From NCBI GenBank assembly GCA_029959085.1, contig JARWIR010000002.1, forward strand, positions 42,280,233 through 42,344,232: a stretch of DNA of 64,000 bases, in the 5' to 3' direction. Each line of letters starts with the position of its first letter. The first letter of the stretch is position 1. The position numbers and the translations under genes were made by a program. The notes beneath the pieces are model-generated. The model did no database searches. It was not told where the DNA came from and worked only from the letters and a program-made list of their open reading frames with translations. The DNA is from Nemophila menziesii (taxonomy: Eukaryota; Streptophyta; Magnoliopsida; Boraginales; Hydrophyllaceae). This document shows positions 36,067-50,158 of this stretch, one piece after another.

Positions 36067-37693
36067 TTTCCTTAGCTTCAAATAAAATGGTATATAAATC
36101 CTTAAAATTTTTATTAGAATTAATTATGCTATAAATCTCTATAGTATTACGAAAATTGCAATATCAATCATTATATTAAGCAAAAAAGTACACCATGTCT
36201 TTCTTTTAAATTAATTACACTATAACTCCTTATATAATGAAAATTAACTATATTTTAGTATAGAAACAAATTCATACTAATAGATTAAATATAACAATCG
36301 GGCTTATAAATATTATTATATATTTTAAACAATGTCAAAATCTACTTTTTTAAAGTTTGAATTTATAGCCCTAACTATCAGGTTGTGGGACTTAAGACTC
36401 AAACCAACCCGATCTCCAATATATTTAATTCATTAGTTCGTTTAAAAATATTCATCTTCATAATTTTTTATTGACAATCTATATCATAGGTTACATATAA
36501 TATTCCCTCAACTTGATAATATTTATCTAAAAAATAATAAGGTCGATTAAGACTTTTTTTTGTCACAATTAATTATACTCAAACGAGACGTGAGCTAAGT
36601 AGCATGATTGCTGCCCAAAAAGGAAAAAATATTCTATGACATTTTATATTATATAATATTTTATGTATAGCCACATTATAAAAGAAAATTGAATACAAAA
36701 GCAACACTTATTTGAACATATAAAAATTCAAAAATAAATTATACACTTAAAAATATTATTGTTATCTTGATAGCATGCAAAGATCTGAAAAATTTAATAT
36801 TTGTTTTTTTGTCTCCATATTTTTTTAATTGACAAATACACTAAAGGAACAAATATGTACATGTAAATATGTTATATATTTAAATTTTAAATTTTTTCTT
36901 CAACAACGGTTAATTTGATGGTATTTGAATAAAATAAAGTATAAATAAAGAATTTTTTAATAACACAACTTGTTTGAAAAAATATAATTTTTTTCACCAA
37001 CAATAGCTTCTTTTCACAAATAGATCTCAAATTTTTACAACTATACTAACAATCATTGACATAAATTTTTGTTTCAGGTTAGTCCTTTTTGTTTAATGTA
37101 TCAGATTTTGGTTTTTCATTGTCAATATATTAGAGGATCAAATCATTAAAAAGGGATAGTTCAGGGTTTGAAAAATTTGTAAATATTGTGGCATATGTGG
37201 GTAACAAATATACCCATTGTCAAACTAACTGAACGGTAAAAAATAAATAGAATTTATGTCAGGACTAAAACCAATACAAAATTTAAAATTAGTTAGGTAA
37301 TTTTAAATGTTCAAGATCCATTTAATCCAATCTGTGTTTTTTTCATCGAAAATATATCTTTTCTACCATCAAAACACATGATCATTATAAGTACAAACGA
37401 ATTATGCATAAATATTATTACATAGCCTTTTAAATTTACTAATTCAACAACAAAAAATTAAGCTAAGGAAGATACACCAAAATAACCTATTAGATATTGT
37501 CCAAAAAAAGCTGTTAATTTTAACACAACATCAAATCGTAGTGTTAATTTAAAATAAAAAAGTAGATAAAATCAATAGAAAAGGTGTATAATTTTTTTCA
37601 CTGGATAAATAAAATTGAAAAAAATGTCAATTTACAGATTATTATAGAGATAATTATTATTAAGAAAAATCAAACTTATCAACGAATCTTTAC
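36067..37693. other. AT-rich stretch without a supported gene
   Basis: No coding signal, RNA gene or structured repeat is seen; it is probably intron or intergenic sequence of the broken minus-strand gene. Confidence 0.4.
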
Positions 37694-37950
37694 CTGAAAT
37701 GTTAGGATCATCGATCTGGTACAAGCAAAAAGAGAATCGTAATTGGTCTTGAGTGCATAGGGTTGACTCATACTAGTTAACATGACATCTAATGATGAAA
37801 GAAGAAGATTTCGTAGTGTAAAAAAAGTGAAAATGAGATCTCTGAAAATGTATTGTGAGAATACATGGAGAAGAGTTAACGAAGAAACTTAACCGAAGTA
37901 GGGTTTTGTGGAGAAGATAGAAGATTAAGTATCCCCTATATATGTTTACC
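37694..37950 (-). other. Possible first exon with 5' leader
   Basis: On the minus strand a TATA-like element (CATATATAGG, about 37,938-37,947) precedes a C/T-rich leader and an ATG at 37,783. This opens MLTSMSQPYALKTNY and continues 30 codons to a GTAAAG donor at 37,693. The frame ends exactly in phase at the donor. No family is recognised. It could be the 5' end of the gene whose homeodomain fragment lies at 35.4 kb. Confidence 0.35.
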
Positions 37951-40463
37951 TTTTGGGCCATATTGACTATATTTTTTATTTTAAGTTTTGGTATCTTTGG
38001 GCCTTATTATATATATACTAATTTTTCTGGCTATGATATAGGCTTTAGTTATACCAAAATGTAAAGTCCACTACCATTTTATTTGATATTTTGAAATGAA
38101 TCGAAATGAACCAGGTAAAACCTCGAGGATAATGTAAAAATTGACCTATTTAACCACATGTCTTTATTTATAACATGGACTCTGACCACACGGTCTATTA
38201 ATTTTATATGAAATTTTTAAATAACATGGAAAGATATGAAAATATAAGTAAAAGATCATAATTTTGTCTCAATTTTTACCTTACCTGTTTTATAGTCGGG
38301 GAAACACTAAAAATGGAGAACTTGTAAAATATTTTGTTTATAGAAGTTTTTTTCTAACAAAAAAACATAAACCACTTGATAATGTACATTGTACATACTA
38401 CATACAATGTAAGTCTACTTCTTTTTAATTTCTTCAATCTTTAAGTTCAAATAATTTACACTAATTTTAACAATGATATATATAAAATAATTATTAATAT
38501 GTATGGCAGATTGGACCTTAATTAAGAGGGGTTTGCTTACAATAAGATCTAGTATATATAATAACCCACTAGTTTTTCTAAAAATAAGTTCTTGTATATA
38601 CCAAACCCCATGGTCATATCCTTGTATTAATGGATCGAGCGAGTCGAACAAACAATTTTCGCACCTCTAGTAGAAGATATGACCTTTAAAAACTATGGTG
38701 CGGTAGATAACATCGTTTCAATTATGTGGTAATAGATAATAGGACATGATAGTGATGTATTATGAAACAAGGGAATGAAATAGTCGTATTTAATTTATTT
38801 ATTTTGAAATACATATTTCTTATATGATTTGTATTATCAAATAATTTAAAAAATAGAAAAATTTTATAATTGGTTTATGTTATTGAAACGTAAAGACACA
38901 CTCATTAATTTAGGGAATATAAGGGGTTTAGGAGTGTCATCTAGCAATCTTAACCAAATATTCAAGCCTTTGATTCCAAAAATTGTATGGCAGTTTTGTG
39001 GAAACCCTCAAAATACCTACAACTCTATCTTTACATAGATCATGCAACCCCTAACTCTAATCTCACCCATACCTCACTTGATCACAAATACTCTAATATC
39101 GCACAAAATTTAATAGTAGAATTTCAACAAAAAATAGTAAAAATTGAGTCATGGATGATCGTGGGCCTTAGAACCTCTTTCTTCTTCAACTCTTCCCTTT
39201 TAGGAGTTAGGGTTATTAAGAACCTTGGTAAAAAAATTGGATAATTTTGCGTTTTTGTGATGTTTATAATATATATCTGATGTTAAGTTTATGACATATA
39301 ATGCGGGTTTGGTGTGTTATGATGTAGAAGACATTGATGTGTAAGAAATTAATGCTTTTTTGTAAATAATATGTTGTATTTTATATTGATTTATGATGTT
39401 TATAGAATGAATTTGATGGTGAAAAGATGTTTTCTAAAAATTATTTTAATGATTTTAGATGGATAAAATATAATGGTGGGTGATTTAATGCAAATGGGTG
39501 AAACTTGAAGAAGGTTCTTTTTGTTTTGGGGATGGTGGAGAGGAAGAATATGATTGAGAATATACAGGTTTAATTATTCTTCTTACTTGATTATCCTATT
39601 TCCACTACCAAATCCTCCCCTAGATGTATTCAATAGCTATTAAACCCTATATATGTTGTAATAATACAAGAAATTTGGAATAAACATATGGGCAATTTTA
39701 ACAAAAACAATCCATGTTTATATACATGAGAAATCCAAAATTCATCATATTAAGCCATAAGTAATAGTTAGGGTTCATACCCAAGTGTCAAACTAATATA
39801 TAGTTCTTATCATAATGTAAGAAAAGAAAACAAAATAAAGAGAAAATATAACTATATAAAAAATTACACTAATTAAAAAATAATTTGTTGTAATAGCTCT
39901 TTCATGCTTCTCTTACCCTTACCCTCAACATTTCTCTCAAAATTATAAGTAATAAGATTAAATATTGAAAAAACTAGTGTATATATAGCTCTATAAAACG
40001 TGTGGCATATGTTGGGCTTCCATAAGTGAGTCAAAATTTGTTTAATAGATTCTTTGTAAATTTGGACACCTTTACGTCTTCACACCGAACCATCTACAAC
40101 ATATTCATTTCTACTACAAAATGATCTATATTTCTTCTCACATACAATAAAGTCCAAGGAATAACTTGAGATAAAGTTTCATGATAAGCATCATTCAAAA
40201 TTATTTGTTGTAGTTTTTCAAAAATGGTGTAAATATTTTAACAACACTTTTTGTTAAGTTTCTAGCAAACTTTTTGACTCCTTTTGAATTGACACGAGTT
40301 TCTCCTTAAATTTTCAACTTCTTGACCTTATATTTCTTTCGCATATCATCCATGGCCCTAGGAGATACACACTTAAAACTCAAATTACCTCAAAATTATC
40401 AAACACAAGTATAAATCAAAGAATAAGCTATGACCTTACCATAACCGGATCCTCTATACTTGC

Positions 40464-40601
40464 TTAATTCGAATTACCCATCTTATTTGTTCCTAAAATT
40501 GCACACTACTCACTTAATTTCTTATTAATATCACCCAATACCTTGCTTTGATTCTTCTTCATATCCCTAAAACTAGATAGTGTCTCAGTTCTTTTCGTCA
40601 T
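40464..40601 (-). other. Unrecognised 45-codon ORF, copy 2
   Basis: It is the duplicate of the ORF at 25.9 kb, same length, with several substitutions (for example MK for MM and KLSEQC for KLNEQC). Both frames stay open despite divergence, but the length is too short to argue for selection. Confidence 0.25.
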
Positions 40602-41658
40602 CTGTTTTAACCTTAACTCAGAGGTTTAAACACTCTTGAACTAACCTTTTATTTAAGGTAAACAAGGTGTTATTTAGGTTACGAAAGTTGTAAGGATTAT
40701 AATTCTTTATGTGGTTATGATAAACTCTTGCTTGGATGATATGGGTTTAAGAAAATTTGGAAAAATGTCTAGAAAGTTTAGTGTTTATTCTTGGATTCTA
40801 GGAGTTTTTGAGTGATTTGGGTGGGTAAATAGTGTTTATAGGAATGTAGGTAAGTGTTTGGATATAAATTTATGGAGATTCAATGTATTTTTTATGAGAG
40901 TTTGATGTTTGGAGAAGCTTTAATGGAGTTCGGGTGTATTGGGGAAGAAGGAAGCTTAAGGTTTAATGGTCTTGACCTTCTTTTCTAGGCTTGTCGCAAC
41001 CTGTACCGGCATATGCCGCCTATAGGGTCGACTTGCGGGTCGCATTCTTCATCCCTTCTAATCTATCACAAAATATGATACATCACATACCCTATATGAA
41101 TAAATCATGTTACCAAAACATGTTGGGAAATCATTGGGTGTGATTAATTTCACGGTGATAGAGACATACCCTCTCTAGTGCTCTTGAATATAAATATAAA
41201 CTATTGAGGGGAATACTCTTTGAAAAGTAGAAACCTTTATTATTTTGTAAATGAGTCAGTATTGATCTAGTTTAGTATCAATTTTGGGTATTTAGTTGTC
41301 AATAATAAAATGTTTTGAGGGATACCATCTTCATTTGGTGGTTAATATTGATAGTTGTCAGATTAACTTTGCTCATATTAGGAGAAAAGAATGTGAAAAT
41401 TGTGATACCGAATTATAGAACTATATAAGTTTTGTATTCGGTATATATGAGTGGATGAATAATGATTTCACAAGAAAAATGATGGACCTCGTAGAATAAG
41501 CATAGCTGATCCATACTTCAAGGATAGTAAAGTCATCACAAATGTGTCAAGTTTGCAATAACGAGATAAGTTATACTACGAAGTGAAAAGTTTAAGGTTG
41601 TCAACCAATGGTTACTACATATGCTTAGAAAATAATATAAAAGAAAACAAATATGGGA

Positions 41659-41960
41659 GGTACAGGGTTCGAATCCTGAAGGTGGAAGAAAGTTAAGAAG
41701 GTTGTTGGCCAGGGCTCTATTGTCTCATACATGAGGTCCAAGGTTCGAATCCTGAAGGTAGAAGAAAGTTAAGAAGGTTGTTGGCCAGGGCTCTATTTCT
41801 CATCCATGAGGTCCAATGTTTGAAACCCTCCTAGAACACCTAGTTCTGACTTGCATGGGGGCATGGTTGGGGAGGCAGTCATATCTCCCGTGGGATTAGT
41901 CGGGTGTAAGCTCGGAACCCACGTATCAAAAAAGAAAACAAAAAAATAAAAAAATAAAAA
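41659..41960 (+). mobile_element. tRNA-derived SINE, copy 2 (within duplication)
   Basis: It has the same three-monomer head and body as the copy at 27.1 kb; its second monomer reads ggttcgaatcctg. It lies at the equivalent place in the 8 kb duplicate, so it predates the duplication. Confidence 0.6.
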
Positions 41961-44900
41961 TGTTGGAGGTATACGAAAGGATTAGTTGACTAAAAATAAC
42001 ACCATAATGGTAACTAACATAATAACTTTTGTATTTATTATAGAGATGCATAAACGATTAATAGGCTTAACTAAAAATGTTTTGAAAATATGTGTATGAC
42101 AAACATGCCATATAAGAGTAAAGGTTTTGTGAAAATATTAGAGAAGAGTAAGTGAACTAATAAAGAAACATTAGAGGAATAATTATTGAAAGTAGAGACT
42201 AACGTAATGCATGCAAAGATCGAAGTAGTTTGTATTATTAGATAGGTCGTGTAATCTAAAGTTGAGTGTTGTCTAGAAAATAAAACACCGCCATTTTTTG
42301 TTATTAAAATTCCACTTACTATATATACTTTGTTGAAATTTTACAATATAACATACTTATATTATTTATTATATAGAGGATTATTTTGTGATCTACTAAT
42401 AATGTGTCTTATATGAACATGTTTGATATTAGGTGTTTGCTAAAATATTGAATCCCCTACGAATATTAGTATATTTATCTTAAATATTCAAATTATATAT
42501 ATTAATACATAAAAATGAAATCATAATACATATGAGGTATCACATCAAGACCTTTATTTCTTTCGTTTCTTTCGCTTTGTTTCTATACATGAGGAGGTTA
42601 AATTGATGGTAATTTGGATTTTCAAGTAAAGATCAACAAAATTTGCACCTCGACCACCATAAAAATCAAAAGGACTAGCAATTTCTCTTTTTCGATGGTA
42701 TTAAATTTTTTTTACCACCTTTATCCACTTTGATGACCAAAAAAAGATTCTAATTTGCTGGTCTTTAAAATAAATCAAAACTCTAATCCAATAGAAAATT
42801 TGAATTCCATTTTCATGTCTAGATTCTGAAACCCAACATCTCTACTAGAATGACTAGCTCTAGCAGTTTCTAGTATTGGTATATAAAACTCGGTACAGTA
42901 AAAAATATGAATGATCAAAATTGAAGTAAAATAATAGAAAACATAAAGATAAAGAGTAGCTAACACGTATTTTAAAGATACATGTCGGTAGTTCTTTTTT
43001 AATGAGTAAAGTTATATACCATTGACATACATATTTGATAATCGTATCGAATAACGTTTAGTGGGTTAATATATTTAAGTATTAAATACATGTAAACCTT
43101 TGACATGAGATCATCTTTCTAGTTTCATGTGTACTTTTTGTGCTTACACACTACACTACTAGTTTTATAAATTACTACTCAAACAAATATTGAATAAATC
43201 AAAGTATTTTTGTAAAAATGCGTGAGTCAAGATAATTTTTATAACATTTTGCTAAATATTTTGAGCACAACGAAGTTGTAAGATTATAACATATGTATTA
43301 AATACTCTACCAATGTGATATAACTAATGAAAAAATGAGTATATTAGGTCATTCATCAATCGGTGGTAATCAACACATAATATAATTTATTATCTAATTA
43401 TATTTGACATTATTACAATATTTTATGATAATATGGAGTTATAATGATAGAGAAAGTACATGTGTTATTCTTTACCATGTTTTTCGTTAAGAGTAACTTG
43501 TCATTATATTGTTGTTAGATTCCAATTATATTAGTAATAATTGCTAGCCAGTTAAATCAACGATAACTACCAAAAACCAAGAGTAATTATGTTATATACC
43601 ACAAAAGATGAATATTTTTTATGTTGTAAAAAATATTTTAATCGATGGAGTCCTCTAAATATAAGATTGAGGAGCCAAATTACATGTATTAATATAATTA
43701 CAAGGAAAATATAATTCATTATGAAATGTTCCTTATTTTCATGATCCTAATTGATATGCCTAAAAATATCTTAATCACTGGACCACAATACACTTAGACA
43801 ATAATTGCACCTCACCTACCATTAATAAGCTTGATCCATTATTCAGGGTTAGGACATTCCATGAGCGAAAGTGTAGAAAAAACATCCGACTTGGTAAAAA
43901 AGGACCCACATGTCTCTAACTCAATAGAAAGGATTACTGGACTAAATATTTTGTATGGTCTCATTGTTTTTTGTTAGCATTATTCATGCAATCAACCCTG
44001 CATAAACAATTTCATGCTCAATACCATTAAATAGTTAAATAAAGGGATTCCTTGTAATTAAATGATAATTATTGTATAGAGAAATGTTCTTTTTAATAAA
44101 ATTTAGAGTTCTATGAATTAAGATTAGTAGAGTTTGATTTTCAAACATGAAGGCCAATATTATTAATTAGGAAACCAACTAAAATATTTAAAGAGGGAAA
44201 AATAACATGTATGAAAAGCTCATCATTACGATTAATAAGCCCTTATCGTTTATTCTTACCAGAAGCTTTTTGAGAAGTATCAAGCAACTTTAAAGTACTT
44301 TGAGCTTAATTAATGCTATACTTGCATCGTCTTGTGGTTCAATGTCTCCTGACCTTCAAATGCGATATAAATCTTGCATAGATTAATCATCATCTTAAGA
44401 AAATGTATTGGTAACCAGGTAGGGCTATAAGATAACATATATTTAAGAAAATGTTCAAGTCCGAAAAAAAGCACAAAATTTATGATTGACACATATTCTT
44501 AATTTGATTGATATTATGAGTTAAGTTTATAATTTACATGAAGTGTGATCATGATGAGTTACTGAATTTTGTATTTCTCTTTAAGAATCAAAATTTATTG
44601 GACAATATTATAGGGGCATATGGATTGGAAAGTTGTCTACTTGCACATAAGAAACATTGGAGAAATCCTATAAAATAGAGAGAATAATGTTGATCATAAT
44701 GATGTTGGATGCTTGTTTTTTGAGAACAAGGATTTATAATATACCAATATAATATACCATGATAAATAATATATATAATTTAGGTTTGAATCCGTGGAAA
44801 TCTATGTTATTTACTACATATTAAGTAATAGTAGAATATAAAAAATATAAGCATATCTTATAGTTTTCTTACCTTAGTTTTTTGTGAGAGGTACATAATA

Positions 44901-44976
44901 TATTTTTATATATAAAATAACACTTAAATTTTGATAATTAGAAAAATGGTGTTCGAACTTAGAAGTGGCGACTGAG

Positions 44977-45012
44977 TTGAGAGAGAGGGAGAGGGAGAGA
45001 GAGGGGGAGAAA
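44977..45012. repeat. GA/GGGA-rich microsatellite
   Basis: Equivalent of the tract at 30.4 kb, with a different unit composition. Confidence 0.85.
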
Positions 45013-46033
45013 CTTTGGACACAAACTATTTAGGTTCTATAAATAAAATTAATTACATATATAAGTAATTTTGGGTCTATTTTTGGGATGGAAAATGGAC
45101 TTAGAAATATAATTAAAAAAGAACATTTGATAGTATAGTTTGACTGATCATTTGGGTGATGAGTTGGATAATTAATTAAATTTTATTTTTAAGTATACAT
45201 TGGTTGAATTTGTATGTTTTATAATTCTCATCAAGCTTATATTGAAAAGAAGGAAATAAATTTTTACATTTCTTACTAATTGTATAAATATGAAAAAAAT
45301 TATTTATTTATTAATTTTAAATTTTGTGTACTACAATAGTTGCTCGTTATATGAGTATTTCAAAAGAATAGTTAACGAAAATAAATTTTTCGCTAGTCTA
45401 TCACATGGAATACGTTACATAGTACAACAAGTCAAAGGTAGATCATGAGGCTAGAAATATCTCAAGAATCATTACAATAATTTTGAGATAGAATCCATTT
45501 TAATTTACTTAATTTATTAAAGTTAGGCATACTTTCCTAATAACAGATGGATAATTTTTTTTATCGCATATGTTGTGAAAACAATATATTATACATAGGA
45601 TAATGTAATGCCCATGCAAGTTTCTAGAAAACTTTAGAGTGCATATTCCTTATTTCATAATTTTGATTTCTTTATTTTAACAACTCGTAATTTTTTTTCT
45701 TATTCCGAAGTTAACAAATATATATATATATCCTTTCACTGATTATTTACACAACTCATATTCACTTTTCTTCTTAGATTTTAATTTTGTCCAACCCTTA
45801 GTAAAACCAAACACTCATTCTAAAATAGAATTAGATAATTTTCATAATAAGTAAAAATTTCTTAACAAAGGATTTAAATAATTTTCTTTTATAGTAGAGA
45901 TAAAATAATTGTTATCAAAGAATAGAGGAAGCAATCTACAACTAAATTCTATTGATAAAGACAACAAAACAATTAAAATCTATTAGGGTCAATTATTAAT
46001 CACTTAGGAAAACTAAAAAATGATGTATAACAT

Positions 46034-48450
46034 TGATATGTTTGAAAATTCTTTTTGGGAAAAACAATGAAATTGTATATAAGTAAGAAAAAATATCGTT
46101 ATTAATCTATAGATAGTCCTTTTTATTACCCATTGCTAACCTTTATTAAAATTGGTTTGAAGTAAAGGAAGTGGATAACCTTCTCAAGTGACAGCATTAA
46201 TGATCTCACCGATGGGGCAATTGAATTATTATATTCTTCCAGAAGACATCTTCGTCAATGATGTTCTGTCAAGGCTACCTGTGAGATCTCTATTAAAATT
46301 CAGGCGTGTTTGTGAAGAATGGTATTCTTTGATATCAACGGCTCGATTCATTAAAACTCACCTAATCAAGCACTCAAAATCAAACAGTTATGCCAACCAG
46401 AAGGCGATTATACAAGGTATAGACTCATCTACTAACAATTTCACTTACTATGCCTTCCCCGATTACTCAATTTCTATATGATTTTAGCTCGCCAGTGAAT
46501 GCTATAAAGTAAATTGATTTTTCCAATAATTAATTCCATTTTCAAGTCATGTGTCCTAGCAATTTGCTATTGTAATGACTTGTTTTGTGTTTTTTCCGAG
46601 GTCAGGTACATATATAATTTTCCACTCTTCTTTGAAAAAGTTTCATAGATTGCAGTTACATGATAGACAACTAGGGTGTCGTTATACTTCTAGGGTTCGG
46701 GTATGATGAAGAAAATGATGATTATAATGTCGTATTACTTGTTGGTGGCAATGTAAATTATACTGAGTCTAAGATTTATAATATAAAGAATAATTTTTGG
46801 AGAACATTGAAGAGCTGCCCAAATGAGAACTTTTACTGTATGGTAAATGGTCTTTAGTCTTCAGAAACACTTCACTCTCCAACAAGTTTGGAGGGGCCAA
46901 TGGGAGAAGACACTTTGAAATCTCATTTTGAGAATATTATGTTAGTTACGCATAAAAAATATTAAGATAATTTTTATTGATTTTCTATGGTGATGCCCAA
47001 AATCATTCATTGCCTCATTTTGCGAACCAATACATCCTCACTATATGGTTATTTGGAATATTTAAGGTCGATAGTTGTTCTAGTTGTTAATTTGGAGCAA
47101 AAAACTCTTCAATATAATAAAAAAATATATAAGTTTAAATCTTGATATATTTTTATTTTTATTTTTGTATTGTTCTTATCATTTGTCATTTATCGGTATG
47201 CTAAGATTATAAATACTATAAATATATAGCTATTAAAATATTTTTTAAACTTTTGTAAAGACATGATATATTTAACTATAAAGGGACCTCTAATCAAATT
47301 ACTTCCCTTATACCAAGGGACCTATAAGATAAAAAGATATACATATCTATATTGATTCATTTATTCAAAATTAATATTACAATAACTAAACTATTACGTT
47401 TTTTTTAAAATGTAGGTGGCAATTGAAATCAATATGAAATACAGGATGAGAAAAAAACATATCTTACATTATTTATAATATAACATGATCATCTCACAAT
47501 GTCAAAACATAATTAAGAAGCTAAATTTACACATATATAACTTGAGAAAAATTATTTGAGTTTTTAATATATTACTAAATAAATTACACTCCTTGAATTT
47601 TAGGTTCTCAAATCTATTTAGGAAATTCAATTAGAAAAAGATATTTTTTTTCAAATATCACCAAATACGAAATACTAAATAAAAAATATCATAGAATATC
47701 AAATATCAATGTAGTGCAATAAGAATTTACGCGAGGTTTACATTACATTGTTGCAGAGTTGTTTTGCGACTTCAAAAATATGAAGTCTATATGTTTTCAA
47801 TAAAAAAAATTGAATATTACTTCTTAATTAACTCCTTGAGTTTAAAATTTTTAATGCATGTTCTTAAATATTTGGAAGTAATTAATTTTTTCACCTAAAG
47901 AAAAATCTTATAATTTTGTAGAGAATTGAGAAAAAAATACTACTAAAATTATCTTTCTTTTTTATAAAATATTTTATCTTAAAAATATAATGATCAACAT
48001 TACTATATAATTTTTTGGAAAGTAGGGACCTAGTAAATAAACTTTGATTCCAAATTTTATTTTATACTTTGACTCTAAATTTGGCTAAAATTTTAACTTT
48101 AATTTTCAAATTTGGGTCCAAAAATATCACTCCCTTAAAATTAGCCATATATTATATTAATATACAATTTTATATATATTACTATTTAAAATATACTATT
48201 AAATAATTTTCATTATCATATAAGGAATATAAGTAATAGTCATAATCAAATTTATCATGCTCGTAAGTGTGAGATCATTTAAGTTCAATGTTAAGATAGT
48301 AGCAATTAATCTAAATAATCACAAATCAATGTTGGCGTCTGGATAACATGATTAATCATTTTAATAAAGAACCGATTCAAAGATAGTGCATGTACTCCTC
48401 TTATCCTTACAGTTCTGGATTATCCCAAAATACGGTATAACTTGGCCTAA
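46034..48450. repeat. F-box module, copy 1
   Basis: It matches 50,159-52,475 over its whole length, and its second half matches 59,011-60,088. It begins gatatgtttgaaa and ends near a block with attatccc(a/t)aa and ggtataactt. The part after 46,966 is non-coding AT-rich sequence conserved between copies. Confidence 0.88.
46200..46965 (+). pseudogene. F-box/kelch-type (F-box-associated domain) pseudogene, copy 1
   Basis: From ATG at 46,200 the frame MISPMGQLNYYILPEDIFVN runs into a good F-box (LSRLPVRSLLKFRRVCEEW, then STARFIKTHLIKH) and stays open to 46,481. The stop after PDYSISI is followed by about 200 bp with stops and frameshifts. A second coding block (46,695-46,965) carries GFGYDEENDDYNVVLLVGG, the diagnostic start of the F-box-associated domain, and NFWRTLKSCPNENFYCMVNG, with one stop at NGL*SS. 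F-box proteins of this class are substrate adaptors of SCF ubiquitin ligases, the F-box binding SKP1. Normal length is about 350-400 residues; here roughly 250 codons of span remain with several breaks. Confidence 0.82.
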
Positions 48451-48469
48451 GGTGTGTTTTTACTTGTTT

Positions 48470-50057
48470 ATATTTCAAAAAATACAATATTACTAGTTTC
48501 TAACACATCAATTTTATACCATTTACACACTAAATTTTATACTTTTTAGACCATTAAACACATTTTACATCTCATTCCATCTCTTAAAAAATATTTTTTC
48601 CTAAAAAGACAATAAATCATATAAGAATGGAGATAAGAGACAAACGATACAAAAAAATTATCAACAAATTAAATTATATATTAAAAAACTAATAATTTAA
48701 ATTATTATATAAATATATGTCACTAGAGATAAATAGTATACTAATGTTATGTATTTGTTAAATTTTTTATAATACAAATAAATAAATAAATTATATCCAA
48801 AGGATTGATGACATGTGTTGTTTTTACAAATTATAAATTACGCTTGCTTTATATCTAATATCAATCCCGAATACTTGATTTTTTTATTTAAGCCGTCATT
48901 GTCTTTTTTCCTCCTCCTCTTTAATCTACTTATTTCACTAATCTCTCTTTTGTCTTATCTCTCTTTTTTGTATTATGTTTCCTCCTTCATCATCTTCACT
49001 ATCAAGATCTTACGTCTATTAAGTTAATTGTGCATCTTTCTTTGTTCAGATTGATGATCCTTATATTTCAAGTAAGGCTTAATTTTATTAATCATTGTTC
49101 TTTGTAAATAGATAATTGTTATTCAAAATTTATATATTCTATCAGAATTAATTTCTTCTTGCTTAAGATAGTTTCTATAGGATCTTTTATTTGTTAACAA
49201 AAATTTACAAAATTATTTTGAGTTATAATTAGAAAAGTTTGGGGATATTGATTCTTTTGATATTAATATAGCTTAATTAAATTTTTTTTTATTTAATTTG
49301 TGATTGAAAACACTCAAATATATCATATGCAATGATATTGTATGAGAAATTTATTGTATAAGAAATTTATTGATAAGATATATATATATATATATATATA
49401 TATTGAAGAATATAATTTACCCTTATGAGCACAGAAATATTATGGTTGAGTTATATATTTTTTTAATTCGGTAGATAAATAAAATGTATTTATGTTTTAT
49501 TTATGCATTATATTTGTCAATCATCCAATCAATTTATATTTTTGGAAACATCACAAAAATTATTACCTAAAAATCCGTATAACCAACCTTGAATTGAACC
49601 AATTACTAACCTTATTGAATAAATTCATTATCAATTTATACTTTTAAAAGGTTAACATTTCATACCATTTTTTTAATAATGAATCAATACATAGAGAAAG
49701 TACTAGTCTATGAGGTAGTCTCAAGTTGTATATATTAAAACCCGCTCTAACTAGTACATATTGGCACTGGTCCTAGCATGAGTTGTGAAACATTTACACT
49801 AAATAAAATGATTTTTTCTTCTAATATATATTTTTTCCATCCTATATTTTGTCACTATTGACAAATAAAATTTGTAGAAGGATAGATGAATTGGATTTTT
49901 TTAGAGATCAACTTAGTTGACCTTTTTTTTGGGTTTTTGGATAGCAATGTCTAATTTGTTTTCTTTCTCTACAACCTGTTAATTTATTTATCAACATAGT
50001 TTACTTGAGGTACAAATATATAAAACAGAATATTTTGGAGCTGAAAGAAATTCTTAA
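48470..50057. repeat. TA-microsatellite module, copy 1
   Basis: It matches 55,195-56,789 in direct orientation, from ctagtttctaacacat to gctgaaagaaattctta. A short open frame (48,815-49,027, plus) is a C/T-rich, Leu/Ser-rich translation with a broken equivalent in the second copy; I see no supported gene. Confidence 0.88.
49379..49403. repeat. (TA)n microsatellite, about 12 repeats
   Basis: Perfect TA run in the first module copy. Confidence 0.95.
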
Positions 50058-50158
50058 AAGATAATGGATATACATATTTGGAATTTCTAATTTTTGGATG
50101 AAAATTTTATTTTCAATTTAAACAAATGTGCTTTCTATTCCAAACTTTTTTTTACCTT

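Larger units (their letters stand above)
38030..46033. repeat. 8 kb segmental duplication, copy 2
   Basis: It begins at ctatgatata after the single-copy segment and ends at gatgtataacat, where F-box-module sequence starts. It contains the second 45-codon ORF (40,464-40,601), the second SINE (41,659-41,960) and the second GA-rich tract (44,977-45,012). I see no other gene in it. Confidence 0.93.

Noticed and set aside
23449..46033. Giant LTR retrotransposon with 8 kb LTRs
   Set aside because: The repeats lack TG/CA ends and target duplications, the interior has no gag/pol, and 8 kb exceeds known plant LTR lengths.
48815..49027. Hydrophobic Leu/Ser-rich ORF as a membrane peptide
   Set aside because: It is a translation of a C/T-rich tract, and the equivalent frame in the duplicate module (55,560-55,832) is not conserved as a whole.
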